Shown here: one piece after another, positions 1 to 9,876 of the stretch
Position numbering within the stretch: position 1 is the stretch's first letter
Layout: each line of letters begins with the position of its first letter
Assembly: GCF_000741645.1 (NCBI RefSeq)
Contig: NZ_JGZD01000009.1
Span: 372,001-436,000 of the forward strand
DNA length: 64,000 nt
Direction of reading: 5' to 3'
Source of the DNA: Bifidobacterium minimum
Lineage (GTDB): Bacteria; Actinomycetota; Actinomycetes; Actinomycetales; Bifidobacteriaceae
Program-made: the position numbers and the translations under genes
Notes under the pieces: model-generated
Seen by the model: the letters and a program-made list of their open reading frames with translations, nothing else
Database searches by the model: none
Told to the model about the DNA's origin: nothing

Positions 1-1726
1 GGTAGGCGATGGCCGATCTGCCGGACGGTGAGATCCAGTACCGGTTCCCCTCCCACGTGGTCATGAATCCCATGGAGTTCCCTCCGCGCATGATCAGCGC
101 GTCGGCCAGCACGCGGCTGTCCTCGTCCGCGCGGGCAACGTCGTTGAGCAGCCAGAGGAGCACGGCGAGGAGCGCCGCCCACGGAATGAGACCAACGACC
201 TGCGTGACGCCGCTCGCCAGAGGCGTCGTCGGCAGCAGAGCGGAATGGAACAATCCGTCAAGGTTGAGCGGAAGGACGAGATGGGCCATGGCGAGAAGGA
301 TGAGTCCCGGGCTCGCCGGAGGAGTGAAGGACGAGGGGAACGCCATCGCGTACAGGGAGAATGCGAGGCACATGGCGAGGACCGAGACGGCCACGATGGC
401 GCCGCCCATGCGGGCCTTGCCTGGATTGGTGGCGATGGTGAAGCGCCTCATGCTCAGTGCGGTCGTGACGGCGATGAACAGCGTGGGGATGACGGTGGTG
501 AGGAGCGACATGGCTATCGTTCCCGCGGATCTCGGTAGATGGTCGTCAACGCCCAGCGGAGTCAGATAATACAGCGCGGCGAAAAACGCCAGACTGGAGT
601 TGGCGATGACGCCTAGTACGGCGGCCAGTCTCCGTCCCCGGTGTATGCCCCACGCGATGACCACCATCACGGCCATTGGCAGAAGGAGACGCATCCACAT
701 GCCGGCGGTGGCGGTATGGCGAAGACCGATCATGGTCGCGCAGCTTCGAGCGGTCTGGCTGGAGAGACACTGGTCAAGCATCGACGTACCGTCATCGGTT
801 GAGAGAAGAAGCCCCAGACGGGTCAGTGCCCCGGCATGGGATTGCGAGGTCATGGCGACAAGCGGGCCCAGGGCCAGGGCCAGTTGCAGATATGAGAGAA
901 GACGGCGGATCTCATGGTCCGTGCCGCGGCTCCAGGAGATGGCCGGGACCAGATTGCGCGACGACACGATGCCCCATATCTGTCCGATGACGGCTGTGGC
1001 CAGCAGACAGTAGTCGGAGGGATTCCCCGCGAAGAGCAGGGTGGAGAAGATCGCGGTGTAGCCGATGGTCAGGATTCTGCGGCGATGCAGCAGGGGGGCG
1101 CGGTATGCCGATGCCATGAGGGGGCCGGCGGCCAGGATGATGGGGGAGAACCGCACGGGCATCTCCCTCATCCAGTTGCCGAAGGTCACATGATCGGACA
1201 CCAGAATGGACAGTCCCAGACCAAGTGCGATGCCGATGATGGTAGACGCCAGAGAGACGACGATGGTCCGCGCCGCGCCCAGACGGGTCTCGGCCAACGC
1301 CAGAACGACGAAGAGCGCGACCACGCCGATGATCAGAGCCGACAGACTGCGAACGAGCACGATGGAGGATGCCATATGGAGCAGCTGCGTCATATCCCCT
1401 TTGTCGGAGGGGATGAGGGGATGATGGCGGAGTGATCCGATCGTGTCCCATCCGTGGGGGAAGAGGAGCGAAAGCCGCCCGTAGATGGACTGCGACCATA
1501 CATGCTCATGATGGACGATGCGGATGCCGATCCTGATGATGTTGGCCACAAGGACAAGCGTGGCCGCGACCAACGCCACCGGATGGGAGCGGACCCACGC
1601 GATGGCGTCGCCTCCCAGCGCCCGTACCCCGCGGACGCGACCATCCGGTTCGCGGCGCTCGCCACGAGATGGATGACGGTCTGCCGGAGCGGATGCCTTC
1701 GTTCCGTCGACGTGGATCCCTGACAT
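1..1726 (-). CDS. MprF-like membrane lysyltransferase, C-terminus off the window
   Basis: Integral membrane protein reading leftwards off the window edge; 575 residues are visible and no stop codon is present. From about residue 35 it is a long series of hydrophobic segments. The last visible residues (around GNSMGFMTTWEGNRYW and then SPSGRSAIAY) match the usual start of the cytosolic DUF2156 synthase domain of lysylphosphatidylglycerol flippase/synthetases. That family transfers lysine from Lys-tRNA to phosphatidylglycerol and flips the product, making the membrane less anionic. The start ATG at 1726 is preceded by AGAAGG about 9 bases upstream. It follows a membrane esterase gene on the same strand, 204 bp away. 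The family call rests on topology and the start of the C-terminal domain only. A polytopic DUF2156 protein with another substrate is possible. Confidence 0.72.
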   Translation of the reverse strand, partial: MSGIHVDGTKASAPADRHPSRGERREPDGRVRGVRALGGDAIAWVRSHPVALVAATLVLVANIIRIGIRIVHHEHVWSQSIYGRLSLLFPHGWDTIGSLRHHPLIPSDKGDMTQLLHMASSIVLVRSLSALIIGVVALFVVLALAETRLGAARTIVVSLASTIIGIALGLGLSILVSDHVTFGNWMREMPVRFSPIILAAGPLMASAYRAPLLHRRRILTIGYTAIFSTLLFAGNPSDYCLLATAVIGQIWGIVSSRNLVPAISWSRGTDHEIRRLLSYLQLALALGPLVAMTSQSHAGALTRLGLLLSTDDGTSMLDQCLSSQTARSCATMIGLRHTATAGMWMRLLLPMAVMVVIAWGIHRGRRLAAVLGVIANSSLAFFAALYYLTPLGVDDHLPRSAGTIAMSLLTTVIPTLFIAVTTALSMRRFTIATNPGKARMGGAIVAVSVLAMCLAFSLYAMAFPSSFTPPASPGLILLAMAHLVLPLNLDGLFHSALLPTTPLASGVTQVVGLIPWAALLAVLLWLLNDVARADEDSRVLADALIMRGGNSMGFMTTWEGNRYWISPSGRSAIAY

Positions 1727-1769
1727 TGGATCGGCCTTCTTTCCTGTTGATGCTCAAAGGTTGATGCTC

Positions 1770-1825
1770 GACGGTGGATGTCCGAGCGTGGGTGTCCGAC
1801 GGTGGGTGTCCGACGGTGGATACCC
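1770..1825. repeat. Four tandem 14-bp units
   Basis: Four adjoining units (1770-1783, 1784-1797, 1798-1811, 1812-1825) of the form GACGGTGGGTGTCC, differing at one to three positions. They lie in the 204-bp gap between the esterase stop and the MprF-like start, so they would be in the leader of the downstream gene. No clear promoter is seen in this gap. Confidence 0.85.
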
Positions 1826-1930
1826 ACGAAGGGTTGCTGGCGGCGTCTGCGTGGATCGGCACGTTTCAGGGCTTCCATGCGGGGGACGGGACGGTTTCGT
1901 GCGCATCGGGGGCGCGGGGGGACGTGGTGG

Positions 1931-3307
1931 TCATTGGCCGAATCCCGGGACAAGGACGATTCTCGGGTCGCTCCGGATGGATGTCGTGGCCTTGCCCAGA
2001 CCGGTGCGCGCCCCGAACGACTCCAGGACGGGGGCCAGACCGTTGCGGACGGTGTGCCAGTCATGTCCCGATGCTCGGCTGACCATGACGGTGACGCGCA
2101 TCCCCGCGGAGCGGGCGACGGCGGCGATGCGGCGCTGATTGTCCTGGGCGTCCTTGTCCCATTCCCCCGCGATCATCATCAGGGTCTGCGAGGAAGGGGA
2201 GTGGCGGGCGATGATCGTCGTGGGGATGTGGGCGTCGTAGGATTCGGCGTCGCCGTCGAAGAACTTCGCGATCGTCTTCGAGCGTGAGCCGTTGGTGGGT
2301 TCGAATTCCGTGGCCGCCGCGAAAATCGAGCCGAACAGCTCGGGGTGCGGGGGACCGAGCTGCACGCTGCAGGTTCCTCCCTGCGAGAATCCGCCGATAA
2401 GCCACTGGCTCGCGTCCGAGGACGCCGGAAGCGTGCTCTTGATCCATCGCGGCACGTCCTTGACCAGATACGTCTCCGCCCTGCCATAGACCGACGTGTC
2501 GGCGCATAGGGAATTGTGCTCGAAGGAGCCGTTCTGATCGGGGGAGACCACGATGGGGGCCAGACCATGATGCCGGGCCGCGTATTCATCCATGATGGCG
2601 GGGATGTCGCCGGCGGACATGAGTCGCGTGGGGCTTCCCGGCTGTCCCGACATCAGCACCATCACGGGCAGACGGGGAGGCGTCGACGACAAGGCGGCGG
2701 GGGGAAGATAGACGGTCGCGGATCGTGCCGCGAAACCGGATCGCGTTGCGGGGATATCCGTCGTCCGGACGATGCCGTGGGAGGGAAGATCCGTGGCGAT
2801 GTCCCCGCGCGAGGCCAGAGACCGCCATCGCCGTACGGACATGACCGGGCGTTTCAGGGTGACGTCGGAAAGGGGTGGATAAGGGTCCTGACCGATGATC
2901 GAGCCCACGGTGGTGTATTCACCGTAGACCATGTTGACGCTGGTGGCGCAGACCACGATGGTGAGGGGGATGAGGACGATCGCGGTGATCCGGCGCGCCG
3001 AGGATGAGCGGACGACCATCACGATGAGGAACGCCACCAGGGAGAACGCTGCGGCGACGACCGTCATCACCATCCATCCCACACTGACCCCGAAGGCCAT
3101 GACGACGTCGGACAGGAACCAGACCAGGGCGTATCCCGCCGCTCCGGCCGCCACCATGACGAGAACGGGTGAGGCGACGGCATGGGATCCGGTCCCCGGG
3201 CGGCGCCGGGGGAGGACGATCAGAGACGACAGACCGGCCAGCAGCAGCGCGGCAAGCAGCGAGGGGAGCCATCCCTCAAGGAGGCGGATATTCATGACCA
3301 CGTTCAT
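1931..3307 (-). CDS. Membrane-anchored alpha/beta-hydrolase (esterase D / PF00756-like)
   Basis: A 458-residue protein with about four N-terminal membrane segments (residues 7-32, 44-66, 68-98, 105-127) followed by an extracytoplasmic alpha/beta-hydrolase domain. The nucleophile elbow is GFSQGG with Ser308. A plausible acid is Asp384 (GEWDKD), and His415 sits in GHDW, the usual closing motif of the esterase/antigen-85-like family. The start at 3307 has GGGAGG seven bases upstream. It is the first gene of a two-gene minus-strand unit with the MprF-like lysyltransferase. Hydrolases of this sort are found beside aminoacyl-PG synthases, so a role in turnover of modified lipids or other envelope esters is an inference. 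The substrate is unknown. Confidence 0.8.
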   Translation of the reverse strand: MNVVMNIRLLEGWLPSLLAALLLAGLSSLIVLPRRRPGTGSHAVASPVLVMVAAGAAGYALVWFLSDVVMAFGVSVGWMVMTVVAAAFSLVAFLIVMVVRSSSARRITAIVLIPLTIVVCATSVNMVYGEYTTVGSIIGQDPYPPLSDVTLKRPVMSVRRWRSLASRGDIATDLPSHGIVRTTDIPATRSGFAARSATVYLPPAALSSTPPRLPVMVLMSGQPGSPTRLMSAGDIPAIMDEYAARHHGLAPIVVSPDQNGSFEHNSLCADTSVYGRAETYLVKDVPRWIKSTLPASSDASQWLIGGFSQGGTCSVQLGPPHPELFGSIFAAATEFEPTNGSRSKTIAKFFDGDAESYDAHIPTTIIARHSPSSQTLMMIAGEWDKDAQDNQRRIAAVARSAGMRVTVMVSRASGHDWHTVRNGLAPVLESFGARTGLGKATTSIRSDPRIVLVPGFGQ

Positions 3308-3431
3308 CCCACGACCTCCCGTTCCCGAATTCCGGCTGCGATGTTACGCGTCGGCTCGGGTGGCGGACATCGTTCGAGCGGATGAACTTGGATTCCGCCG
3401 TCATACCGTGGAGGGGTTCAGAGCTCGGGCG

Positions 3432-3437
3432 TATTAT
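3432..3437 (+). promoter_or_regulatory. Candidate -10 element for the LTA-synthase-like gene
   Basis: TATTAT (five of six consensus positions) lies 80 bp before the chosen start at 3517 and downstream of the first in-frame ATG at 3382, which argues for the later start. No good -35 hexamer is seen. Confidence 0.35.
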
Positions 3438-3516
3438 CGACAGATATGCCCGAGCGCCATGGTGCACGGTCGACCGGGCGTGGATTGTCCGTGACGGCGT
3501 GGATAGGAATGGTTTT

Positions 3517-5760
3517 ATGGCGGATGTGGCGAACGACGAGAACATCGTGAGTGGGGAGACGGACGCCGACCCGATGGCCATGCGGGGGGAAGCCTCATCG
3601 TCAGACATCGGTCAGGACGGTCAGGACGAATCGTCGCGTGATGATGACGGCGGGGAGCCCGCATCGTCCCTGTCGCCTGCGTCGTCCGTGTCGTTCCCAT
3701 CATCCATGCGACCTGCCGCCGCGGATGACCATGGCGGACGCGGCGGGCGTCGGGGGCATCCTCGACTGTCGAGGGCGCGCCGTCCGTTCCCCGCGTGGTC
3801 GTATGCCGTTCTGTTCCTTCTGGTCGAGACGCTGTGCATCGCGATTATGCAGTGGGGCGTGACGCAGTCGAGCTCCACCGCCGATCTGTCGAGTCCGATC
3901 GTCGGATTCTGGGGCATGGTGTCGAAGATGTGGACCGACCTCAACTTCGTCTTCCTCCTCAACATGATCGTCGTCGCGGTCCCCTATCTGATCGTGCTGA
4001 TGATCACCAACAGATTCTGGGTGGCGTCGCCGATTATTCTGGCCATGGCGATGATCATCGGCGTGGTCGAACGCTTCAAGGTCCAGATCCGCTACGAGGC
4101 CATCATGCCGGCCGATTTCAACTTTCTGGGATCCGACACGGGCAACCTCATCAGCTTCATGCCGTCGGGGGCCGGACTGATTATCGCGCTGGCCGTGGCG
4201 GCTTTCGCCGTGGTGGTCGTCGCGTCGGTGGTGCTGTCGAAGGTCGACGCGCGCCATGGACGAATGATCAGATGCCGCAACGCCGCTCTGGGCGCCGTCC
4301 TCAGGATTCTCCTCATCGTCGTTCCCGCCCTGCTTCTTGGCGCGCATACGGCGGCCGTCGGCACCGTCGACTCCTGGGCGAAGAACTTCTCGACGGCCAT
4401 GGGGGACGTTCCCTCGATGTGGGATTCGGTGTATGACGCGCAGCGCAACGGCGTCGTCGTGTCCTTCCTGCGCCAGCTCAACCCCAAGATCATGGGCGAG
4501 CCCACGGGATACAGCGAGGCGACCATGAAGAGGATCGCGGCCACGTACTCCAAAAGTGCCGCGACGATCAACAAGTCGCGGAAAACCGATCTGTCGAAGA
4601 GCACGGTGGTTTTCGTCCTGTCCGAATCGTTCTCCGACCCCGCCCGTGTTCCCGGCCTCACCATGAACCGTGAGGTTATACCCGAGATCAAGAAGATCAA
4701 AAGCGAGACGACCAGCGGGCTGATGCTCTCGTCGGGATATGGCGGGGGAACGGCGAATCTGGAGTACATGGGCCTGACCGGTCTGAGCATGGCGAACTTC
4801 GCGGCATCCCTGACCAGCCCGTATCAGCAGTTGGTGCCGTCGGAGTCGTGGACTCCGACCTTCAACAGAATCTGGGGGGCGTCGTCCAACTCCGTGGCGT
4901 TCCACCCCTATGAGCCGTCGATGTATTCCCGCGAGAGCAACTATCAGAAGTTCGGATTCTCGAAGTTCTACACACTCGGGGAGCCGCGGATCAAGTACAC
5001 CGACAAGCTGGGGACCTCCCCCTATGTGTCCGACGAGTCCGCGTATCGCAGCGCGTTGTCGACGATCTCGGCGACGTCCAAGAACCAGTTCGTCCAGATC
5101 ATCACGATGCAGAACCATATGCCGTACCACGACTGGTACGAGAACAACGAGTTCTCGGCGTCGAGCACGGATGCGAACGCCCCGCTGGGGGATGACGAGA
5201 CCACGTCGATCGACACCTACGCCAAAGGCGCGAGCATCACCTCGAAGGCGACGAAGGAATTCCTCGACGAGCTGGATAAGCTCGACAAGCCGGTCACCGT
5301 GGTGTTCTATGGCGACCATCTTCCCGGAATCTATTCCACCGCCGGCGAGAACAGCGCGAATTCGCTTGCCCTGCATCTGACCGACTACTTCATCTGGTCC
5401 AACAAGGCGTCCTCAAGCAGCGGGGTCAAGGACGACGACGCCGCGTATTCGTCTCCGAACTTCTTCATGCCCCAGACCGCCGAGCATATGAACGCCAAGG
5501 TGTCGCCGTATCTGGCGTTCCTCACCACCCTGCATGAGAAGATTGCGGCCATGGAGCCGCCTGTGGTGAACAAGATCCAGGGATGGACGAGGATCCCCGA
5601 AGGCCAGTCGCTCTATCTCAATCAGAAGGGCGAGCCGCTGTCAAGCGAGGATTTCGACGCCGCCACGAAGAAGCTCCTCGAGGACTACAAGCTCATCCAA
5701 TACGACATCACGGCGGGGAAGGGATACCTTCGCTCCACCGATTTCATGACCGTGCCATGA
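3517..5760 (+). CDS. LTA-synthase-type phosphoglycerol transferase
   Basis: A 747-residue polytopic protein of the alkaline-phosphatase/sulfatase superfamily. A hydrophilic, acidic and Ser-rich N-terminus (about 85 residues) is followed by about five membrane helices, then an extracellular catalytic domain. The domain carries the metal ligand Glu370 (LSESF), the nucleophile Thr412 in GYGGGTANLEYMG, and Asp600-His601 in FYGDHLPG. Enzymes of this family move glycerol-phosphate from phosphatidylglycerol onto a glycolipid or glycan, building lipoteichoic acid or decorating polysaccharides. The frame is open back to 3382, but the start at 3517 (ATG after GATAGGAATGG) is chosen because a -10-like element lies between the two. 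It is transcribed divergently from the esterase/MprF-like pair, giving an envelope gene cluster. The exact acceptor is not predictable. Confidence 0.88.
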   Translation: MADVANDENIVSGETDADPMAMRGEASSSDIGQDGQDESSRDDDGGEPASSLSPASSVSFPSSMRPAAADDHGGRGGRRGHPRLSRARRPFPAWSYAVLFLLVETLCIAIMQWGVTQSSSTADLSSPIVGFWGMVSKMWTDLNFVFLLNMIVVAVPYLIVLMITNRFWVASPIILAMAMIIGVVERFKVQIRYEAIMPADFNFLGSDTGNLISFMPSGAGLIIALAVAAFAVVVVASVVLSKVDARHGRMIRCRNAALGAVLRILLIVVPALLLGAHTAAVGTVDSWAKNFSTAMGDVPSMWDSVYDAQRNGVVVSFLRQLNPKIMGEPTGYSEATMKRIAATYSKSAATINKSRKTDLSKSTVVFVLSESFSDPARVPGLTMNREVIPEIKKIKSETTSGLMLSSGYGGGTANLEYMGLTGLSMANFAASLTSPYQQLVPSESWTPTFNRIWGASSNSVAFHPYEPSMYSRESNYQKFGFSKFYTLGEPRIKYTDKLGTSPYVSDESAYRSALSTISATSKNQFVQIITMQNHMPYHDWYENNEFSASSTDANAPLGDDETTSIDTYAKGASITSKATKEFLDELDKLDKPVTVVFYGDHLPGIYSTAGENSANSLALHLTDYFIWSNKASSSSGVKDDDAAYSSPNFFMPQTAEHMNAKVSPYLAFLTTLHEKIAAMEPPVVNKIQGWTRIPEGQSLYLNQKGEPLSSEDFDAATKKLLEDYKLIQYDITAGKGYLRSTDFMTVP

Positions 5761-5768
5761 TCCGGTCC

Positions 5769-5826
5769 GGTCGGAGATAGAGCGGAGACGGAGATACGGC
5801 CTGGTCGGAGATAGAGCCTGGTCGGA
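5769..5826. repeat. Dispersed 15-bp direct repeat after the LTA-synthase-like gene
   Basis: GGTCGGAGATAGAGC occurs at 5769-5783 and again at 5803-5817, with a third partial copy (GGTCGGA) at 5820-5826. It fills the convergent gap between this gene and purD. The sequence GTCGGA-CCGA-TCCGAC at 5821-5836 can form a small hairpin between the two convergent genes. Confidence 0.8.
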
Positions 5827-5836
5827 CCGATCCGAC

Positions 5837-5869
5837 GTCAGATGACGCCCGTTCCGGGTCAGGTGACGC
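5837..5869. repeat. Imperfect duplication spanning the purD stop codon
   Basis: GTCAGATGACGC (5837-5848) and GTCAGGTGACGC (5858-5869) match at 11 of 12 positions with a 21-bp period. The purD stop codon (complement of TCA, 5859-5861) lies in the second copy, so the stop triplet is duplicated 21 bp downstream. Confidence 0.7.
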
Positions 5870-7151
5870 GTCCGACCGGCGAATCAGCCAGGGCCTTCGC
5901 TCCGATGTCGTGGCGGTAGAAAAGGCCGGGAGTCGGAATCCGGTCAAGGGCTCCATACGCCAGACGCTGAGCGTCGGCGATGTCCTCCCCGGTGACGGTG
6001 AGCACGAGGACCCTTCCTGATGACGAGGCCAGTTCCCCCTTGGACTCCGTCCTGACGCCCGCGTAGTAGACGTGGCCGTCGTCCGGAACCGGTATGTCGG
6101 GGACGTGCGCCCCCGTGACCGTGTTGAGAGGATAGCCGTCGGAGGCCAGAACGACTCCCAGGGTCGTCCCCGTGTCCCGCCACGTGAACTCCGGCTCCCC
6201 GTGATCGAGGATGGCGCCGATGGCGGCTCCCAGGTCGCTGGTGAGTCTGGGAAGGACGACCTCGGTTTCGGGATCCCCAAAGCGGGCGTTGAATTCGATC
6301 ACCTTGGGGCCGTCCGCCGTGGCTATCAGCCCGGCATAGAGGATTCCGGTGAAGGGGACACCCTCCTCCGCCATGGCCTGGACGGTGGGGCGCACTATGG
6401 TGTCGATGGCGGACCGGACCACATCCTCGCCGATCTGGGGAACGGGGCTGTAGGCGCCCATGCCTCCGGTGTTCGGGCCCTCGTCCCCGTCATACGCGCG
6501 CTTGTGATCCTGGGATACGGGCATCGGCCAGAAGTCGGTTCCGCTGACGAAGCTCATCAGCGAGAACTCCTGCCCCTCGAGATAGTCCTCGATGACGACC
6601 TTCGCCCCGGCGGCGCCGAATCGGTGGTCGATGAAGATGTCATCCAACGCCCTGATGGCGTCGTCAAGGCTCATGGCGACGGTGACGCCCTTCCCCGCGG
6701 CGAGGCCGTCGGCCTTCACCACGATGGGCGCCCCGTGCTCGGTGACGTAGCGCACGGCCTGGTCGAGGTCGTCGAAGGTGCGGTATCGCGCGGTCGGGAT
6801 GTTATGCCGGATCATCAGCTGCTTCGCGAAGTCCTTCGACCCCTCGATCTGCGCCGCGGCCCTGGTGGGGCCGAACGCGGATATCCCCGCTGCGGTGAAG
6901 TCGTCGACCAGACCCTCGATCAGCGGCACCTCGGGGCCGACGATGACCCAGTCATAGGAGTTGTCCTTGACGAAATCGATCAGAGCCGCATGATTGGAGG
7001 GGTTGAGCTGTGTGGTGAGTATTCCGTCGCGCAGCATTCCGGGGTTGCCCGGCGCCACGGTGACCTTGTCCACGCTTGGTCCTGCGAGAAGGGTGCGCGC
7101 GATGGTGTGCTCACGCGCTCCGGAGCCGATGACCAGAACCTTCATGCCCAT
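5859..7151 (-). CDS. purD: Phosphoribosylamine-glycine ligase (GAR synthetase)
   Basis: Cytosolic ATP-grasp enzyme joining phosphoribosylamine and glycine in step 2 of IMP synthesis. It opens with the family's MKVLVIGSGAREH and shows the ATP-grasp core (KADGLAAGKGV, EDYLEGQEFS, QDHKRAYDGDEGPNTGGMGA, and EFNARFGDPETEV near the end). Length is about 430 residues, as usual. Three in-frame ATGs cluster at 7157, 7151 and 7145; GAGAGG is spaced best (8 bases) for 7151. It is the last gene of purF-purM-purD, 46 bp after purM. Confidence 0.97.
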   Translation of the reverse strand: MGMKVLVIGSGAREHTIARTLLAGPSVDKVTVAPGNPGMLRDGILTTQLNPSNHAALIDFVKDNSYDWVIVGPEVPLIEGLVDDFTAAGISAFGPTRAAAQIEGSKDFAKQLMIRHNIPTARYRTFDDLDQAVRYVTEHGAPIVVKADGLAAGKGVTVAMSLDDAIRALDDIFIDHRFGAAGAKVVIEDYLEGQEFSLMSFVSGTDFWPMPVSQDHKRAYDGDEGPNTGGMGAYSPVPQIGEDVVRSAIDTIVRPTVQAMAEEGVPFTGILYAGLIATADGPKVIEFNARFGDPETEVVLPRLTSDLGAAIGAILDHGEPEFTWRDTGTTLGVVLASDGYPLNTVTGAHVPDIPVPDDGHVYYAGVRTESKGELASSSGRVLVLTVTGEDIADAQRLAYGALDRIPTPGLFYRHDIGAKALADSPVGRVT

Positions 7152-7197
7152 ATCCATATCCTCTCGTTGATGTCCATATCGTCATCGTCGTCGCGCA

Positions 7198-8232
7198 TCA
7201 TCGCAGCTCGACGCCTTCGTCCGTTCGTGCGACGACATCGCCGATCACGAACCCCGCCTCGTCATTGGCCGCCAGGATCGACAGCGCCTGATCCGCGTCG
7301 CGGGGGTCCACGGCCAGGACCATGCCCACGCCCATGTTGAAGACGTTGAACATGTCGTGGTGGGGGATGGATCCGGCCTTCTCGATAACCGGGAAGATGG
7401 GGGGAACCGTCCATGACGACGTGTCGATCCGTGCGGCCAGCGAGGTCGGAAGCATGCGGGGGATGTTCTCGATGAACCCGCCGCCCGTGATATGGGCGAC
7501 ACCCTTGACGAGACGGGCGTCGAAAAGGGGCCGCAGCGCCCTGACGTAGATCGTGGTCGGAGTGAGGAGAACGTCGCCCAGCTCCCGGTCGCCCAATGCC
7601 TCCAGCCGGGTGGACACGGTGTAGCCGGCCATGTCGAACAGGGCGTGGCGGACGAGGGAGAAGCCATTGGAATGCACCCCCGAGGACGGCAGCGCGATCA
7701 GCGTGTCCCCCTCGGCTATCGTCGAGCCATCCACGATGGCGGATCTTTCGGCCACGCCCACGGCGAAGCCGGCGAGATCGTACTCATCGGGGGAGTACAT
7801 GCCCGGCATCTCCGCGGTCTCGCCGCCGATGAGCGCGCACCGGGCGTCCACGCACCCGTCCGCGACGCCCGAGACGACCTGCTCGAGAAGCCGGGGATCG
7901 TTCTTGCCGCAGGCGATGTAGTCCAGGAAGAACAGCGGCTGGGCTCCCTGGGCCGCGATGTCGTTGACGCACATGGCCACGCAGTCGATCCCGATGGTGT
8001 TATGGCGACCGGTCATCGAGGCGATCATGAGTTTGGTACCCACGCCATCGGTTCCCGACACGAGGACCGGGTCGGAGTAGTTCAGCGAGGCCAGATCGAA
8101 CAGTCCTCCGAAGCCCCCTATCCCGCCCATCACGCCGGGGCGGCCCGTGCGCTCCACATGTGATTTGATGCGTCGTACGACCTCGTAGCCCGCTTCGACG
8201 CTCACTCCGGCTTCCTCATATGCCTGTGGCAT
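7198..8232 (-). CDS. purM: Phosphoribosylformylglycinamidine cyclo-ligase (AIR synthetase)
   Basis: 344 residues. It closes the imidazole ring of FGAM with ATP to give AIR. Family features include [15 protein letters not shown] at the start, [42 protein letters not shown] and [12 protein letters not shown]. The start ATG has GAAAGG about 9 bases upstream. It lies 108 bp downstream of purF on the same strand, with no obvious terminator between them, so co-transcription is likely. Confidence 0.97.
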   Translation of the reverse strand: MPQAYEEAGVSVEAGYEVVRRIKSHVERTGRPGVMGGIGGFGGLFDLASLNYSDPVLVSGTDGVGTKLMIASMTGRHNTIGIDCVAMCVNDIAAQGAQPLFFLDYIACGKNDPRLLEQVVSGVADGCVDARCALIGGETAEMPGMYSPDEYDLAGFAVGVAERSAIVDGSTIAEGDTLIALPSSGVHSNGFSLVRHALFDMAGYTVSTRLEALGDRELGDVLLTPTTIYVRALRPLFDARLVKGVAHITGGGFIENIPRMLPTSLAARIDTSSWTVPPIFPVIEKAGSIPHHDMFNVFNMGVGMVLAVDPRDADQALSILAANDEAGFVIGDVVARTDEGVELR

Positions 8233-8340
8233 GGCGCATTGCCTTTCTTCGGTTGGTGGATGGGGTTGATAGGGGGGTGGCAGCTGATGGGGGATCCGCG
8301 GAAGGATGCCGGGGACCGCGCGGTGGCGGCGGGATGCGGA

Positions 8341-9876
8341 TCATCGTGGGGATGCGGTGGCGGCCGCCCCGTCCCTCGTGACGGCCATGGTGAACTCGTT
8401 GTCGTGGTATTGGCTGGTTTCGCGGGCGAACCGCGGTATCCGTACCCTGTCCTCCGGAGTGAGGGAGTTGAGGAAGCCCTCCTCATAGTCATCGAGCGCC
8501 GTGGGATAGTCGCCGTTGAAGTATGCGACGCACAATCCTCCATACGGGGCATCGGCATGCAGGCCGATGGAATCGATGAGCCCGTCCAGAGAGAGGAAGG
8601 CCAGGGAGTCGGCGCCGATGTACTGCCGTATCTCCTCCACGGTTTTCTTGGCCGCGATCAGCTCCTTCGACGTCTGTATGTCGATGCCGTAGAAGCAGGG
8701 ATACTTCAGCGGTGGGGACGAGATGCGCATATGGACCTCACGGGCCCCCGACTCGCGGAGCAGCTTGACTATGCGCCGCGACGTCGTGCCCCTGACGATC
8801 GAGTCGTCAACGACGACCACCCTTTTGCCCTCGACGACGCCGCGAACGGCGGAGAGCTTCATCCTCACCCCCTGCTCGCGGAGCTCCTGCGTAGGCTGGA
8901 TGAAGGTGCGGGCGACGTATTGGTTCTTGATGAGCCCCATCTCGTTGGGGAGGCCCGAGGCTTCCGCGTATCCCGATGCGGCGGACAGGGACGAGTTCGG
9001 CACGGCGATCACCATGTCGGCGTCCGCGGGGGATTCCCCGGCCAGTCTTGCGCCCATGCGTTTGCGGGCCGAATGGACGTTGATGCCATAGATGTTGGAA
9101 TCCGGGCGCGCGAAATAGATGAACTCCATGGAGCAGATGGCCAGCTGGGTGTTGTCGGTGTAGCGCTCGATGCGGTAGCCATCGTCGTCGACGACGATGA
9201 TCTCCCCGGGGCGGATGTCGCGGACGAGCCGCGCTCCGACGATGTCCAGCGCGCATGTCTCGGACGCCAGGACGTAGGATCCGTTCTTCATCTGGCCCAG
9301 CGACAGCGGACGGAAGCCGTTGGGGTCGAGGGCGCCGATCATCTCGGTCTGCGTCATGATGAGGTAGGCGAATCCTCCGTGAACCGTGTTGAGGGCCTCC
9401 TTGAGCCGATCCATGAACGTGGCCCTCGGCGAGCGACGGATCAGATGCATCAGGACTTCGGTGTCGGAGTTGGAATGGAAGATCGCGCCCTCGTCCTCCA
9501 GACGCTCGCGCAGGCTCACGCAGTTGGTGAGATTGCCGTTGTGGCTCAGCGCCACGTCGCCGTCATGGAACCGGAACAGGAACGGCTGGATGTTGTCCAC
9601 GGAGCTTGATCCGGATGTCGCGTAGCGGACATGGCCTATGGCGCGGTCGCCCTTGAGTCGGGCGATCTCGGCCTCATCGGAGAAGACCTGGGTGAGAAGA
9701 CCCAGACCCCGGTGGCCGCACAGCCGTCCGTGGTCGTTCGACACTATCCCGGCGCCCTCCTGGCCCCGGTGCTGCAGGGCGTGGAGCCCGAAATACGTCA
9801 GGCGAGCCGCATCGGGATGCCCCCATACGCCGAAAATCCCGCATTCCTCATGGATATCCTCGAGTTCAGCCGACAA
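8341..9876 (-). CDS. purF: Glutamine PRPP amidotransferase
   Basis: Commits PRPP to purine synthesis using glutamine. The N-terminal Ntn glutaminase domain is followed by a phosphoribosyltransferase domain carrying [15 protein letters not shown]. The frame is open far upstream (to 10185), but the conserved protein begins at a TTG (9876) with AAGGAG eight bases before it. This start puts the catalytic Cys at position 12 ([10 protein letters not shown]), so an 11-residue propeptide would be removed, as in the Bacillus-type enzyme. The protein is 511 residues. Three Cys at or near the usual [4Fe-4S] ligand sites are present ([19 protein letters not shown]), but the last ligand position is Tyr. 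First gene of purF-purM-purD. Confidence 0.96.
   Translation of the reverse strand: MSAELEDIHEECGIFGVWGHPDAARLTYFGLHALQHRGQEGAGIVSNDHGRLCGHRGLGLLTQVFSDEAEIARLKGDRAIGHVRYATSGSSSVDNIQPFLFRFHDGDVALSHNGNLTNCVSLRERLEDEGAIFHSNSDTEVLMHLIRRSPRATFMDRLKEALNTVHGGFAYLIMTQTEMIGALDPNGFRPLSLGQMKNGSYVLASETCALDIVGARLVRDIRPGEIIVVDDDGYRIERYTDNTQLAICSMEFIYFARPDSNIYGINVHSARKRMGARLAGESPADADMVIAVPNSSLSAASGYAEASGLPNEMGLIKNQYVARTFIQPTQELREQGVRMKLSAVRGVVEGKRVVVVDDSIVRGTTSRRIVKLLRESGAREVHMRISSPPLKYPCFYGIDIQTSKELIAAKKTVEEIRQYIGADSLAFLSLDGLIDSIGLHADAPYGGLCVAYFNGDYPTALDDYEEGFLNSLTPEDRVRIPRFARETSQYHDNEFTMAVTRDGAAATASPR

Noticed and set aside
3700..5376. 558-residue open frame opposite the LTA-synthase-like gene
   Set aside because: Arg/His/Gly/Asp-rich, no domain; the plus-strand gene has all catalytic residues.
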